Assembly: GCA_002683195.1 (NCBI GenBank)
Contig: NYSW01000012.1
Location: 1 to 30,451 of the forward strand
Reading direction: 5' to 3'
Origin: Phycisphaerae bacterium
GTDB lineage: Bacteria; Planctomycetota; Phycisphaerae; Phycisphaerales; SM1A02
DNA length: 30,451 nucleotides
Below the pieces are notes generated by a model. It saw nothing but the letters and a program-made list of their open reading frames with translations, made no database searches and was not told where the DNA came from. Below, piece after piece: positions 16,013-25,408 of the stretch. The position numbers were made by a program, and so were the translations under genes. How positions within the stretch are numbered: the first letter of the stretch is position 1; each line of letters opens with the position of its first letter.

Positions 16013-17497
16013 TCAGAGAATTTCTGCCGCGATCGAAGCCAACTCGCTTCGTTCGGTTCGTTCGAGGGTGACATGCCCGGCGATCGGATGAGCCTTCATC
16101 CGCTCGATCACGTAGCTCAGTCCATTGCTCGAGGAGTCGAGGTACGGACTGTCGATCTGCCCGATGTCGCCGCAGAGGACGATCTTGGTGCCTTCACCGA
16201 CCCGGCTGACGATCGTGCGGACTTCGTGAGGCGAGAGATTCTGGGCCTCGTCCACGATGATGAACTGATGGGGGATCGACCGCCCCCGAATGTAGGTGAT
16301 GGGCTCGAGGACCACCCGCCCCGTCGCCAGCAACTGGTCGAGCCGCTGTTCCGCCGTCCGACTCTCCGCATCGTTGAACTGGTTGCCTCGCGTGGACAGG
16401 AGGTACGCCAGATTGTCGAAGATCGGCTGCATCCACATCGCGAGCTTCTCATCCTTGTCACCGGGGAGGTACCCGATGTCCCGTCCAAGGGGCATGATCG
16501 GACGAGCGGTGAGCAATTTGTCGTACCGCTCCTCCTTGATGACCTTCTGCAGCCCGCAAGCGAGGGCCAGCAGTGTCTTGCCGCTTCCCGCGGGGCCGAT
16601 CATGGTCAGCAACTTGACGTCGTCGTCCAGAAGCAGGTCCAAAGCCATCTTCTGCTGAAGGTTGCGGGCCATCACACCCTGGACCGGCTTGCGGGGACCG
16701 GTCACGGGAATCACATGGCCGGTATCCGCGAGGAGCCTCGCCAAACCGGTATGGGATGGATCGTTTTCATCCACCAACATCATGAACAGATTGGGAAGCA
16801 GGGCCGGATTCTCGATCTTCGAACCATCGGGGGTGGTCGCGGGATGTCCTTCAAGCCGTTCGACCTGGATCTGACGTTCGTCGTAGAGGTCGTCGATGAG
16901 TCCACCGGGGACGATCATCTGAATCCAGCCCGCGTGGAGCCAGTCGGCATCCACGCGGTCATGCTCGAAATCCTCGGCCGGAATGTCGAGGGCGTCGCAC
17001 TTGACCCGGGCGTTGATGTCCTTCGAGATGAAGACCGTGCGAAGTCCCGCTTCATGGAGTTCGTGAGCCACGCCGAGAATCCGGTTGTCCGCGATGTCGA
17101 GATCGAGGGAGAAATTCCGTTCGCGATCGCAGCGATGAATGCGAACCGACCCCCCGTTCTCGTTCCAGGCCACCCCCTCGAAGAGTCGTCCCTTCGAACG
17201 AAGGTGGTCCAGATCGCGAATGACCTGCCGGGAGTTCCGCCCCGTTTCGTCGTTGTTCTTCTTGAAGCCGTCGAGCTCCTCGATCACCGTCAGCGGAATC
17301 ACCACCTCGTGCTCCGCGAATTTGAAGATCGAGCCCGGATTGTGAAGCAGGACGTTGGTATCCAGCACGAAGTGGGTTCGATCTCGATCGGACCCCGTCT
17401 TCGCATTCGGCGAGATGTCCACCGATTGATCGATGGTCGTGGAATCGTTGGTGTCCGCCGACTCTTCTTCCGCGTGGCTCAAGACGAAGTCTCCCAT
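16013..17497 (-). CDS. PIN-PhoH fusion protein (PhoH2/YlaK type)
   Basis: A 494-residue protein from ATG 17497. The N-terminal PIN nuclease domain begins HFVLDTNVLLHNPG, with acidic residues at DTN, IEELDGF and later DLDIADNRIL. The C-terminal half is a PhoH ATPase: Walker A GPAGSGKT, Walker B FIIVDEAQNLS and LCGDIGQIDSPYL. PIN-PhoH proteins studied elsewhere have RNA helicase and RNase activity and belong to RNA turnover. An ATG at 17563 would add 22 Pro/Trp/Arg-rich residues; I prefer 17497 because a possible -10 box (TAGTCT, minus 17572-17567) would put transcription start at or after 17563. Neither start has a Shine-Dalgarno. It is divergent from the NIF3 gene. Confidence 0.93.
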   Translation of the reverse strand: MGDFVLSHAEEESADTNDSTTIDQSVDISPNAKTGSDRDRTHFVLDTNVLLHNPGSIFKFAEHEVVIPLTVIEELDGFKKNNDETGRNSRQVIRDLDHLRSKGRLFEGVAWNENGGSVRIHRCDRERNFSLDLDIADNRILGVAHELHEAGLRTVFISKDINARVKCDALDIPAEDFEHDRVDADWLHAGWIQMIVPGGLIDDLYDERQIQVERLEGHPATTPDGSKIENPALLPNLFMMLVDENDPSHTGLARLLADTGHVIPVTGPRKPVQGVMARNLQQKMALDLLLDDDVKLLTMIGPAGSGKTLLALACGLQKVIKEERYDKLLTARPIMPLGRDIGYLPGDKDEKLAMWMQPIFDNLAYLLSTRGNQFNDAESRTAEQRLDQLLATGRVVLEPITYIRGRSIPHQFIIVDEAQNLSPHEVRTIVSRVGEGTKIVLCGDIGQIDSPYLDSSSNGLSYVIERMKAHPIAGHVTLERTERSELASIAAEIL

Positions 17498-17683
17498 ACT
17501 GGCGTCGAGCGGAACGGGTCGGGGGGCCGGGGTCCATCCCGACCATGCCGTCTCCCGACGCATCGGAGACTAGTCACGCTGAAGCCCCGTGTCGCCTCGG
17601 AAACACCAAGAAGGCCACGAGAGTTCCGGCGAGACGACTGATCGGACCACAGGTTTCCCGAGGACCGGATCGTTCGAGTCGAA

Positions 17684-17689
17684 TACGCT
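17684..17689 (+). promoter_or_regulatory. Possible leaderless -10 box for the NIF3 gene
   Basis: TACGCT stands seven bases before ATG 17697, with no Shine-Dalgarno between. The -35 region is unconvincing. Confidence 0.3.
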
Positions 17690-17696
17690 CCCGCCT

Positions 17697-18824
17697 ATGC
17701 CGGAAATCTCCAATGTCGGGGCCCTCGTGGCCGCCATCGATGCCATCGCCCCTCCCGAGTTCGCGGAACCCTGGGACAACACCGGACTCCTCCTGGGTCT
17801 TTCGGAAGACCCGGTATCCCGGGTGATGCTCTGCATCGATCTCACCGACGCGGTGGCGGATGAAGCGATTCGACGTGAAGTTGATGCCATCGTCGCCTAC
17901 CACCCCCCGATATTCGCTCCGCGAACCTCACTGACCGACGCCGATCCCGGCGGCGCGCGACTGCTTGGCCTGGCGCGGGCCGGAATCGCCGTTCACTCAC
18001 CTCACACCGCGGCGGATGCCGCGATCGGTGGCGTGAACGACTGGCTGCTCGAGCGACTGGGCGGGGTCAAGGGAACCGCCATTCGAACGGCCCGAAGCAT
18101 TCGTCCCAACGAACGGTTCAAGATCGTGACCTTCACCCCTCCGGAAGCCGCAGAGTCCATTCGATGCGCCATCTCCGCCGCCGGCGGCGGAAGAATCGGC
18201 GACTACGACCAATGTTCGACCACCATCGATATTTCGGCGACCTTCCGTGGCGGCGAAGGAACGAATCCCGTGGTGGGAACCGCCGGACATCTGGAACGGG
18301 TCGCTGAAGTCCGCCTGGAAGTGGTCTGCGGAGCCTCCTGCCTCAATGACGCGCTGGCCGCAGTGCGCCGAGTGCACCCGTACGAAGAACCACCGATCGA
18401 AGTGCACGGACTCGAGCCCCAGCCGGTTCCCGGGGTCGGAACCGGCCGCCTCGGTCACCTCGAACCGGGCGCGACCACGGTGGCACTCATCGATCGTCTG
18501 CGGTCGGGCCTCGGCTCGGATCGTTTCACGTTTCACGATGCCAGCTCCCGTCGGCGCCACCGGCTCGTCGGCCTGTGTGCCGGAAGCGGCGGTGAACTCA
18601 TCGACGACGCCATCGATCAGGGTTGCACGGTCTTCGTCACCGGAGAGCTCAAGCACCACGACGTGCTGGCCGCCGCGAGTCGCGGCTGTGCCGTGATCCT
18701 GGCCGGACACACCAATACCGAGCGTGGCTGGCTCAAGGTCCTTCGCAAGCGACTTGGAAAGGCACTCCCCGACGTCGTCTTCGACCTGAGTCGTACGGAT
18801 GCGGATCCACTCCGCACCGGCTGA
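17697..18824 (+). CDS. NIF3-family dinuclear-metal protein
   Basis: A 375-residue protein of the NIF3/YbgI/YqfO family, which holds two metal ions at the core of a toroidal hexamer; its biochemical role is uncertain (GTP cyclohydrolase I type 2 is a common but disputed name). Metal-site motifs are visible: AYHPPIF, HSPHTAADAAIGG, and AGHTNTERG near the end. The opening LVAAIDAIAPPEFAEPWDNTGLLLG is diagnostic. The extra middle region (about residues 130-250, including VRRVHPYEEPPIEV) is the PII/CutA-like insert of the long YqfO form. ATG at 17697 is used; the frame is open from 17589 but without similarity. Its stop and that of the converging RND gene lie inside one inverted repeat (GCTGAT 18820-18825, ATCAGC 18844-18849). 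Confidence 0.93.
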   Translation: MPEISNVGALVAAIDAIAPPEFAEPWDNTGLLLGLSEDPVSRVMLCIDLTDAVADEAIRREVDAIVAYHPPIFAPRTSLTDADPGGARLLGLARAGIAVHSPHTAADAAIGGVNDWLLERLGGVKGTAIRTARSIRPNERFKIVTFTPPEAAESIRCAISAAGGGRIGDYDQCSTTIDISATFRGGEGTNPVVGTAGHLERVAEVRLEVVCGASCLNDALAAVRRVHPYEEPPIEVHGLEPQPVPGVGTGRLGHLEPGATTVALIDRLRSGLGSDRFTFHDASSRRRHRLVGLCAGSGGELIDDAIDQGCTVFVTGELKHHDVLAAASRGCAVILAGHTNTERGWLKVLRKRLGKALPDVVFDLSRTDADPLRTG

Positions 18825-18844
18825 TCTCCGGCCCCGGCTTCGAA

Positions 18845-21800
18845 TCAGCGGTCTTCGTCGGGGGATGAATCCGGCCCCTGACCGGCCCGGGTCGGACGGT
18901 CCATGCCGAACCACAACCAATGCAATGCCCCGACGAAATCGTCCACGATCACCAGGATCGCGGGGAGGAGCAGCAGGGTCAGCACGGTCGCGCTGGCCAG
19001 GCCCCAGGTGATCGAAATCGCCATCGGCACGAGGAATCTCGCCTGGAAACTCGGTTCCAGCATGAGCGGCGTGAGTCCCAGGATCGTGGTCGTGGTGGTG
19101 AGAACGATGGGTCGAAGCCTCCTCTTTCCCGCTTCGACCAGCGCCGGCTCCAGGAGCATCCCAGCCCGGCGATTCAAATTGAAGAATTCGACCAGGATCA
19201 GCGAGTTGTTCACCACCACGCCCGCAAGGGCGACCACGCCGATCAGACTCAGGAACGTGAGCTGGAAACCAAGGACCCAGTGACCCCACACCACGCCGAT
19301 CAGGGAGAACGGAATCGCGAGCATGACCGCGAACGGCTGCAGATAGCTGCCGAACAGCCAGGCGAGGATCACGTAGATCATCACGCAGGCCGCACCCATC
19401 GCCACGGGAAGCGAACTGAACGCATCGTAGACGTCCTGTTGTCGGCCACCGGAGTTCAGTTGTACTCCGGGATGTGCGTCTCGGATCTCTTCGATCCCCC
19501 CGGCCATCGCCGCGACCACCGACTCCGGACTGATGAAGGCGTCCACCTCGGCGGTGACCGTGACGGCCCGGCTTCGATCGATCCGCCGAATCGTGGAACT
19601 CGCTTCCGCTTCTTCCAGAGTCGCGATCTCCGCCAGCGGGATCGAGCGGCCGTCACGAGTGGTGATCCACATCTCCTCGATGTCGCCCACCGAACGCCGC
19701 GTCTTCGCGTCGAAGACCACTCGGACGTCGATGTCCTCGCGGTCGGCGCTGAAGACGTGCGCCTCGATTCCATAGACCGCGCCTCGCACCTGGCGAGCCA
19801 CCTCCCGCACGTCGATCCCCAATGAGGCGGCCGAGGGCACCAGCGAGATTCGAAGCTCGCGCTGACCGGGCTCGTCATCATCCACGATGTCGTACACGCC
19901 TTCGTAGGAGGCCAGCAGATCCTTCACGTCGGCCACCGTCGCGTCGACGGACGGAACGTCGTCGCCCGCGATCTCGAAGGTGATCGAAGCCCCGCCGGGC
20001 CCTCCGTCGATCTCCCGCCAGGAAACCCGCTCCACTTCCGAGAGGTCTCCCGCCGCCTTTCGAATCGCGTCGATGATCTCGGGACTGGGCCGATCCCGAT
20101 CTTCGATCGGGGAGAGTTCGAAGAAGATCTGCGCGATCGAGGTCGACGCGGGATCCGCAAGCCCGGTGTTGACGTCGAAACTCTGCCCCACCGTCAGGCT
20201 GGTGTAGATCACTTCGCTCTGGGAACGGGCGGCGTCCTCGATTCTGCGAGCGACCCGACGGGTCGACTCCAGTTCCGTGCCCGAGGGCATTCGAAGATCG
20301 ACCACCACGTTCTCCGCGTCATCCACCGGAAGGAAGACGAATTCGACTCGACCTCCGGTGACCATCCCGATCGAGGCGATGAGCACGGCCAGTGCGATCG
20401 AGGTGGCGATCCACCGGAACCGGACGCTGAGGGCCGCCAGTCGCCCGTACCCACGAATGAGCGGAGCGACGATGTTCGCGTCCCGCCAGGCGGCGAAGCG
20501 GTCTGCCGCCCCGAAGACCCCGCCCCCTTTGCTGTTCGCGATGCCACGGAGCGCATGGACCATGTGCGATGGCAGGATGAGCATGGATTCGAGAAGACTG
20601 ATCAACAACGCGCAGAACACCACCATCGGCAGCGCACCGAGGAGTTTCCCCATGTTGCCGCGGAGGAAGATCAGCGGCATGAAGGCGACGATCGTGGTGA
20701 GTACGGTGCCGACCACCGGCCAGAAGACCTGTTCCCCACCCTTCACCGCGGCTTCAACCGGGGATTCCCCCCGTTGACCTCGAGCCGCGATGTTCTCCGC
20801 CACCACGATCGCATCGTCGGTCAGCATCCCGAGGGTGACCAGGAGCCCGAACATGGTGAGCAGATTGAGGGTGACGCCGATCGCCTGCATGACCAGCAGC
20901 GTTCCGCAGATGGCGGTGAACAGACCGATCATCACCCAGAACGCGACCCGGAGATTCAACACCAGCAGCAACGCGATGAAGACGAGCACCGCTCCTTGCA
21001 GGGCATTCCGGGAAAGCAGTTCGAGCCTCCCCTGGATGAATCGCGACAGGTCGTTGTGGACCACCAGATCGGCCGGCAGCGGCTCCGAGCAGTTCAGCCC
21101 GAGCTGGTAGGCCTCCCAGCGAGCATCGCCGAACCACGACGACCAGATGGGCCCGGGGAAGGCCTCCCCCTTTCGGCCGGCGACGTAGGCGTACCCCATG
21201 CGGGCGATCTGCACCGCGTCCTGCCGGCCGGTCTTGTAGATGGTGATGCTTGCGGCCGGGCTCCCGACGAAACGTTCCTCCACCGGTGTGTCCACGAAAC
21301 CGTCTTCGAGCGAAGCGATGTCCTGGACCCGAATCGTCTCTCCGGTCGGGAGCGCGCGAACCACGATCGAGCGGACGGCATCCGCCCGTTCCTCGACCCC
21401 CATGGTTCGAACGCTGATGTTTCCGCCTCGACCCCGCACGGTTCCACTTGGGAGTTCGAGCATCCAGGCTTGAATCGCGGCCGAAACCTCGGTGATCGCG
21501 ATTCCGTATTCCACCAGCCGTTCAGGATCGACCTCGACCCGGATCTCGTAGTCCCGAATACCCGATATCTGCAGGGCGCCCATACCGGGCAGGGAATCGA
21601 GGTCGTCGGCGATACGTCGCAACCCACGCTTCAAGACTCGTTCGTCGACGTCTCCGAAGAGCGTGACGATCACCACCGGGAGATTGGGCTCGAACTCGAG
21701 AACTCGTATCCGATCCGCCTCCTCCGGCAGATCAGCAAGCCGTTCGATCGCTCGTTCCACGTCGGACACGCCCTCGGCGACGTCCGTGCCCTCCTCGAAT

Positions 21801-22081
21801 TTCACCACGATGACCCCGGCACCCTCGGTGACCGTGGTCTCGATTCGTCGGACTTCATCGATGGTGCCGACCGCGTCTTCGACCTTGCGGGCCATCGACT
21901 CTTCGAGTTCCTTGGGCGTGGCACCCGGGTAGATCAATTCAACCCGGGCGGCTTCCGGATCGATCTCCGGGAAGAACTCGCGACGCACGGTCATTCCGGA
22001 CCAGATGCCCCCGATGATCAGGACCATCATCAGGAGGTTGGCCGGAACCGGTTGGCGGGCGCCGAAGGAGGGAAGACTCAC
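18845..22081 (-). CDS. RND-family efflux pump subunit (AcrB/HAE1-like)
   Basis: A 1078-residue proton-driven inner-membrane transporter. The topology is the standard TM1, large periplasmic loop, TM2-6, second loop, TM7-12. FFPEID...ELIYPGATPKELE opens the first pore domain; the proton-relay pair is Asp422/Asp423 in GMLTDDAIVVAEN. The helix with AcrB Lys940 reads GVVVNNSLILVEF here, with Asn958 at the lysine position, so the relay differs from AcrB. The first periplasmic loop has an unusual stretch at about 300-340 (YVAGRKGEAFPG, GLNCSEPLPADL) before TM2. GTG at 22081 overlaps the stop of the membrane-fusion gene as GTGA. Substrate cannot be told. No outer-membrane channel gene is in the window. 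Confidence 0.95.
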   Translation of the reverse strand: MSLPSFGARQPVPANLLMMVLIIGGIWSGMTVRREFFPEIDPEAARVELIYPGATPKELEESMARKVEDAVGTIDEVRRIETTVTEGAGVIVVKFEEGTDVAEGVSDVERAIERLADLPEEADRIRVLEFEPNLPVVIVTLFGDVDERVLKRGLRRIADDLDSLPGMGALQISGIRDYEIRVEVDPERLVEYGIAITEVSAAIQAWMLELPSGTVRGRGGNISVRTMGVEERADAVRSIVVRALPTGETIRVQDIASLEDGFVDTPVEERFVGSPAASITIYKTGRQDAVQIARMGYAYVAGRKGEAFPGPIWSSWFGDARWEAYQLGLNCSEPLPADLVVHNDLSRFIQGRLELLSRNALQGAVLVFIALLLVLNLRVAFWVMIGLFTAICGTLLVMQAIGVTLNLLTMFGLLVTLGMLTDDAIVVAENIAARGQRGESPVEAAVKGGEQVFWPVVGTVLTTIVAFMPLIFLRGNMGKLLGALPMVVFCALLISLLESMLILPSHMVHALRGIANSKGGGVFGAADRFAAWRDANIVAPLIRGYGRLAALSVRFRWIATSIALAVLIASIGMVTGGRVEFVFLPVDDAENVVVDLRMPSGTELESTRRVARRIEDAARSQSEVIYTSLTVGQSFDVNTGLADPASTSIAQIFFELSPIEDRDRPSPEIIDAIRKAAGDLSEVERVSWREIDGGPGGASITFEIAGDDVPSVDATVADVKDLLASYEGVYDIVDDDEPGQRELRISLVPSAASLGIDVREVARQVRGAVYGIEAHVFSADREDIDVRVVFDAKTRRSVGDIEEMWITTRDGRSIPLAEIATLEEAEASSTIRRIDRSRAVTVTAEVDAFISPESVVAAMAGGIEEIRDAHPGVQLNSGGRQQDVYDAFSSLPVAMGAACVMIYVILAWLFGSYLQPFAVMLAIPFSLIGVVWGHWVLGFQLTFLSLIGVVALAGVVVNNSLILVEFFNLNRRAGMLLEPALVEAGKRRLRPIVLTTTTTILGLTPLMLEPSFQARFLVPMAISITWGLASATVLTLLLLPAILVIVDDFVGALHWLWFGMDRPTRAGQGPDSSPDEDR

Positions 22082-23472
22082 GAGGCCGATTCCTCTCCCG
22101 TGGCCGATTCGGGATTCACGGGACTCCGTGGCGTCACGGACACGCCCTCCTTGAGATCACGTGCGCCGTCCACGACCACCTCGGCGTCGGCCGGCAACGT
22201 CGATTCGAGTACCAACCACTGCTCATCCGCAAGCCCGGTCGATGCTCGCTCGCCACTCAGCGAGAACAGCGTGCGAACCTTCTGGAAGGCGATCCGGCCA
22301 TCTTCCACGAGCATCACTCGCTGGTTGGCGACCGAACGCCGCGGCACGACCGAACGGGGCGTCAGATCGGATTCCACGACTTCGCCCCGGACGAAGAGTC
22401 CGGGGACCACCTTGCCATCGGCGGAGTCGAGCTCGACGAAGACCGTCATCGTCCGACTGCCCGCGTCATCTTCGGGCGAGAGACGAGTCACCACGGCTTC
22501 AATCGGTCGATTTCCCACCGTTCGCGTGACCACCACCTCGTCGCCGACCGCGACTCGACCTCGGGCCGAGGCGGGGATCCGAAGCGGCAGTTCTATCCTC
22601 GACGGATCGAAGATCCGTACGACCGGAGAACCCGGCCCGACCTGTTCGCCGACCTCGACCAGCACCGCCGCGACGACGCCGTCGAAAGGGGCCACGATCT
22701 CACAGCGAGCAACCTGCGATTCGGCGATCCTCTGATCACTCACCAACTGGTCTCGCTGGGCCGAAAGAATCCGTCGCTTCACGGGCAACGTGTCGATGAG
22801 CTCCTGGATGGCGACCAGTCCCCGACGAACGGAGAGAACCTGCTGCTCGGCCGCGTCGATCTCCCTCGGCAGAGCAGCGCCCTTGGCACCCGCTTCCCGG
22901 ACCCGCTGAAGATCACTGGCCGCCAGTTCCCCCTCCCGCTCCGCGATCGTGAGTCGATCCCGCGATGCGGCGTATTCCGTGTCCAGGCGATCGATTTCGG
23001 CATCGATCTGGACCAGCCGCTCGCCGGCAGCCTCGGCCTGTCGCTGGTAGTCCTCGGCGTCCAGACGGACCAGAAGCTGTCCAGCCACGACCGGAACCCC
23101 CACCTCGAGCAGATCCGGCACTTCGATCACGGTTGATGCCACCCTGGAGGGCACCATCGCATTGATCGCGGGCTTCATCGTTCCAAAGCCACGCCAACGA
23201 CGGGCGATCGGCTCGATTCCAGTCTTGATCGTCACCACCGGGGTCGCCTGATTGGACATGTCCGCGGTCTTGGGCACCGGGGCCGTGACGGTGAGCATCA
23301 CCCCCACCCCCACCCCGGCGGACAGCACCAACACACTCACAAAGATTCGAAAGAACACCGCGACCACCGGATACCGGCGACCTGATCCTTTCCCCGTGGG
23401 GGGCGGATCTGCGGCCTTGGAATCAGTCTCTGGCTCCCGGATAGGCGATCCGGGGTCGAATCCAGCGGTCAT
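22078..23472 (-). CDS. RND membrane-fusion (periplasmic adaptor) protein
   Basis: A 464-residue adaptor that links the pump to an outer-membrane channel. Residues 1-34 are a cytoplasmic Pro/Gly-rich stretch, 35-62 one membrane helix (AVFFRIFVSVLVLSAGVGVG). Then come the first lipoyl half (VPDLLEVGVPVVAGQLLVRL), a coiled-coil hairpin at about 120-210 (QAEAAGERL, AASDLQRVREAG), the second half (APFDGVVAAVLVEVGEQV), and the beta-barrel (FVELDSADGKVVPGLFVRGEV). There is no lipobox, so it is helix-anchored. ATG at 23472 has GGGAG eight bases upstream. Co-transcribed and coupled with the pump gene. Confidence 0.93.
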   Translation of the reverse strand: MTAGFDPGSPIREPETDSKAADPPPTGKGSGRRYPVVAVFFRIFVSVLVLSAGVGVGVMLTVTAPVPKTADMSNQATPVVTIKTGIEPIARRWRGFGTMKPAINAMVPSRVASTVIEVPDLLEVGVPVVAGQLLVRLDAEDYQRQAEAAGERLVQIDAEIDRLDTEYAASRDRLTIAEREGELAASDLQRVREAGAKGAALPREIDAAEQQVLSVRRGLVAIQELIDTLPVKRRILSAQRDQLVSDQRIAESQVARCEIVAPFDGVVAAVLVEVGEQVGPGSPVVRIFDPSRIELPLRIPASARGRVAVGDEVVVTRTVGNRPIEAVVTRLSPEDDAGSRTMTVFVELDSADGKVVPGLFVRGEVVESDLTPRSVVPRRSVANQRVMLVEDGRIAFQKVRTLFSLSGERASTGLADEQWLVLESTLPADAEVVVDGARDLKEGVSVTPRSPVNPESATGEESAS

Positions 23473-23557
23473 GCAAGACTCCCGATCGAGGTGATCAAGC
23501 GAATGAAGAGTCGGAGATCCTACCTGCCCGGGCTTCTCCGAACCCGTCCCGTGGGTG

Positions 23558-23563
23558 TAGGCT
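23558..23563 (+). promoter_or_regulatory. Possible leaderless -10 box for gatC
   Basis: TAGGCT stands seven bases before the gatC ATG (23571), with no Shine-Dalgarno. The -35 region (CTTCTC, 19 bases upstream) is weak. Confidence 0.35.
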
Positions 23564-23570
23564 TCGCGGG

Positions 23571-23903
23571 ATGTCCGCCAACGATTCGAATTCCGAGACC
23601 GGGAACACACCTTCGCTGGAAGATGTGGCCCGAGTCGCCGTCCTTTCCCGCCTGGCTCTCGACCCCGAGGACCTCAAGGCCGCCCAGAATGATCTGACCA
23701 TCATTCTCGACCACGTGGCGACCCTGGCCACCCTCGACGTCGAAGGGGTGGAGCCGATGCCTCGGCCCCATGAGATCGTCAATCGCCTGGCTGAAGACGA
23801 ACCGGGGCCGGCGCTCGACCGCGCCGTCCTGCTTGATCTCGCCCCCGCCACCGAGGGCGACTTCATCGCCGTTCCCAAGGTTCTCGGGGAGGGTGGCGCC
23901 TGA
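23571..23903 (+). CDS. gatC: Glutamyl/aspartyl-tRNA amidotransferase subunit C
   Basis: A 110-residue subunit that wraps around GatA and GatB and stabilises the amidotransferase converting Glu-tRNA(Gln) and Asp-tRNA(Asn) to the amidated forms. SLEDVARVAVLSRLALDPEDL, ILDHVATLATLDVEGVEPM and the end FIAVPKVL are typical. It is slightly longer than usual because of a 14-residue polar N-terminus. It precedes gatA by ten bases. Its start is divergent from the efflux operon. Confidence 0.94.
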   Translation: MSANDSNSETGNTPSLEDVARVAVLSRLALDPEDLKAAQNDLTIILDHVATLATLDVEGVEPMPRPHEIVNRLAEDEPGPALDRAVLLDLAPATEGDFIAVPKVLGEGGA

Positions 23904-23913
23904 GCGCCGAATC

Positions 23914-25383
23914 ATGACCCACCACGCACCAATCATGGACCCCACCGACGACCTCCTCGCCCGCGTTGAGGGCGTGAAGAGCGGCCGTCATTCCGCGCGG
24001 GAGCGAACCGAACGATCGCTGCAGGCGATCGACCGGATGAACGGTGATCTGAACGCCTTCCACGAGACACTTGCCGAGACCGCCCTGGCCGATGCGGATC
24101 GCGTCGACGAGGCGATTCAGGCCGGACGTGACCCCGGGCCGCTGGCCGGCGCGATCATTGCCGTCAAGGACAACATCTGCACCACCGCAGGTCGGACGAC
24201 CTGCAGTTCGAAGATGCTCGCCGATTACCGCTCACCGTTTGATGCGACCGTGGTCCAACGGCTTCGGGCGGCGGGAGCCGTGATCGTCGGCAAGACGAAC
24301 ATGGACGAGTTCGCGATGGGATCCTCCAGCGAGCGTTGCGCCTGGGGTCCGGTACGCAATCCCCACGCGTTGGACCGGGTTCCCGGCGGATCCAGCGGCG
24401 GCAGTGCCGCCTCGGTCGCCGCCGACTGCGTGGATGCCGCCATCGGGAGCGACACCGGCGGATCGATCCGCCAGCCCGCAGCATTCTGCGGCACCGTGGG
24501 CTTGAAGCCGACCTACGGTCGGATCTCTCGCTACGGCCTCGTCGCGTTCGGCTCAAGCCTCGACCAGATCGGTCCGCTCACCCGAAGCGTTCGGGATGCC
24601 GCGGCGATGTATGAAGTCATGGCGGGGCATGACCCCGCCGATTCCACCACGTCCGATGCGCCGGTGACGCCCTGCTCGTCCCCGGAGAGCATGGATCCGA
24701 CCTCACTGCGGGTGGGCGTTCCGCGAGAACATCGAAACGATGACAATCATCCCGGCGTCACGGCGGCCCTGGACGAGGCCATCGATCGGCTCCGAACCGC
24801 AGGCGCGACGATCGTGGATGTCGATCTTCCGCTGACCAACCACGGAATTTCGACCTACTACGTCATCGCCCCCGCCGAAGCCAGCAGCAATCTCTCCCGC
24901 TACGACGGCATCCGATACGGCCACCGTGCGGAACCGCGCCCGGGCGAAGGTCTCGAGGACCTCTACGCCCGCACCCGCACCGAAGGCTTCGGAGAAGAGG
25001 TTCGACGCCGGATCATGCTCGGCACCTACGTGCTGAGTGCGGGGTACTACGACGCGTACTACAAGCGAGCGTTGCAAGCGAGGCGTCTGATCAAGCAGGA
25101 ATTCGACGCGGCGTTTGAAACCTGCGACGTGCTCCTCGGCCCCACGGCTCCCGGCCCGGCCTTCAAGATCGGTGCCGGAATCGATCTGGTGTCGATGTAT
25201 CTCAACGACGTCTACACCGTGAATGCCAACATCGCGGGCATCCCCGGGATCTCCATCCCGGGGGGAATGGTCGAGGAGGAAGGCGGAAGGTTGCCGGTCG
25301 GCATCCATATCCAGGCCCCAGCCTTCGCCGAAGACACGATGATGTCCGCGGCAAGCATGGTGGAGTCAGTACTCCGATCCTGA
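23914..25383 (+). CDS. gatA: Glutamyl/aspartyl-tRNA amidotransferase subunit A
   Basis: A 489-residue amidase-signature enzyme that releases ammonia from glutamine for transfer to mischarged tRNA. The Ser-cisSer-Lys triad is Lys85 (AIIAVKDNI), Ser160 (PGGSSGGSAA) and Ser184 (DTGGSIRQPA), at the family's spacing. GLKPTYGRISRYGLVAFGSSLDQIGP is diagnostic for GatA rather than other amidases. ATG at 23914 is used; ATG at 23935 is also possible. gatB is not in the window, so the operon is incomplete here, as in many bacteria. The gene ends 25 bases from the converging lipoprotein gene. Confidence 0.96.
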   Translation: MTHHAPIMDPTDDLLARVEGVKSGRHSARERTERSLQAIDRMNGDLNAFHETLAETALADADRVDEAIQAGRDPGPLAGAIIAVKDNICTTAGRTTCSSKMLADYRSPFDATVVQRLRAAGAVIVGKTNMDEFAMGSSSERCAWGPVRNPHALDRVPGGSSGGSAASVAADCVDAAIGSDTGGSIRQPAAFCGTVGLKPTYGRISRYGLVAFGSSLDQIGPLTRSVRDAAAMYEVMAGHDPADSTTSDAPVTPCSSPESMDPTSLRVGVPREHRNDDNHPGVTAALDEAIDRLRTAGATIVDVDLPLTNHGISTYYVIAPAEASSNLSRYDGIRYGHRAEPRPGEGLEDLYARTRTEGFGEEVRRRIMLGTYVLSAGYYDAYYKRALQARRLIKQEFDAAFETCDVLLGPTAPGPAFKIGAGIDLVSMYLNDVYTVNANIAGIPGISIPGGMVEEEGGRLPVGIHIQAPAFAEDTMMSAASMVESVLRS

Positions 25384-25408
25384 TTCGATCCTGATCCGAT
25401 CGAACCGG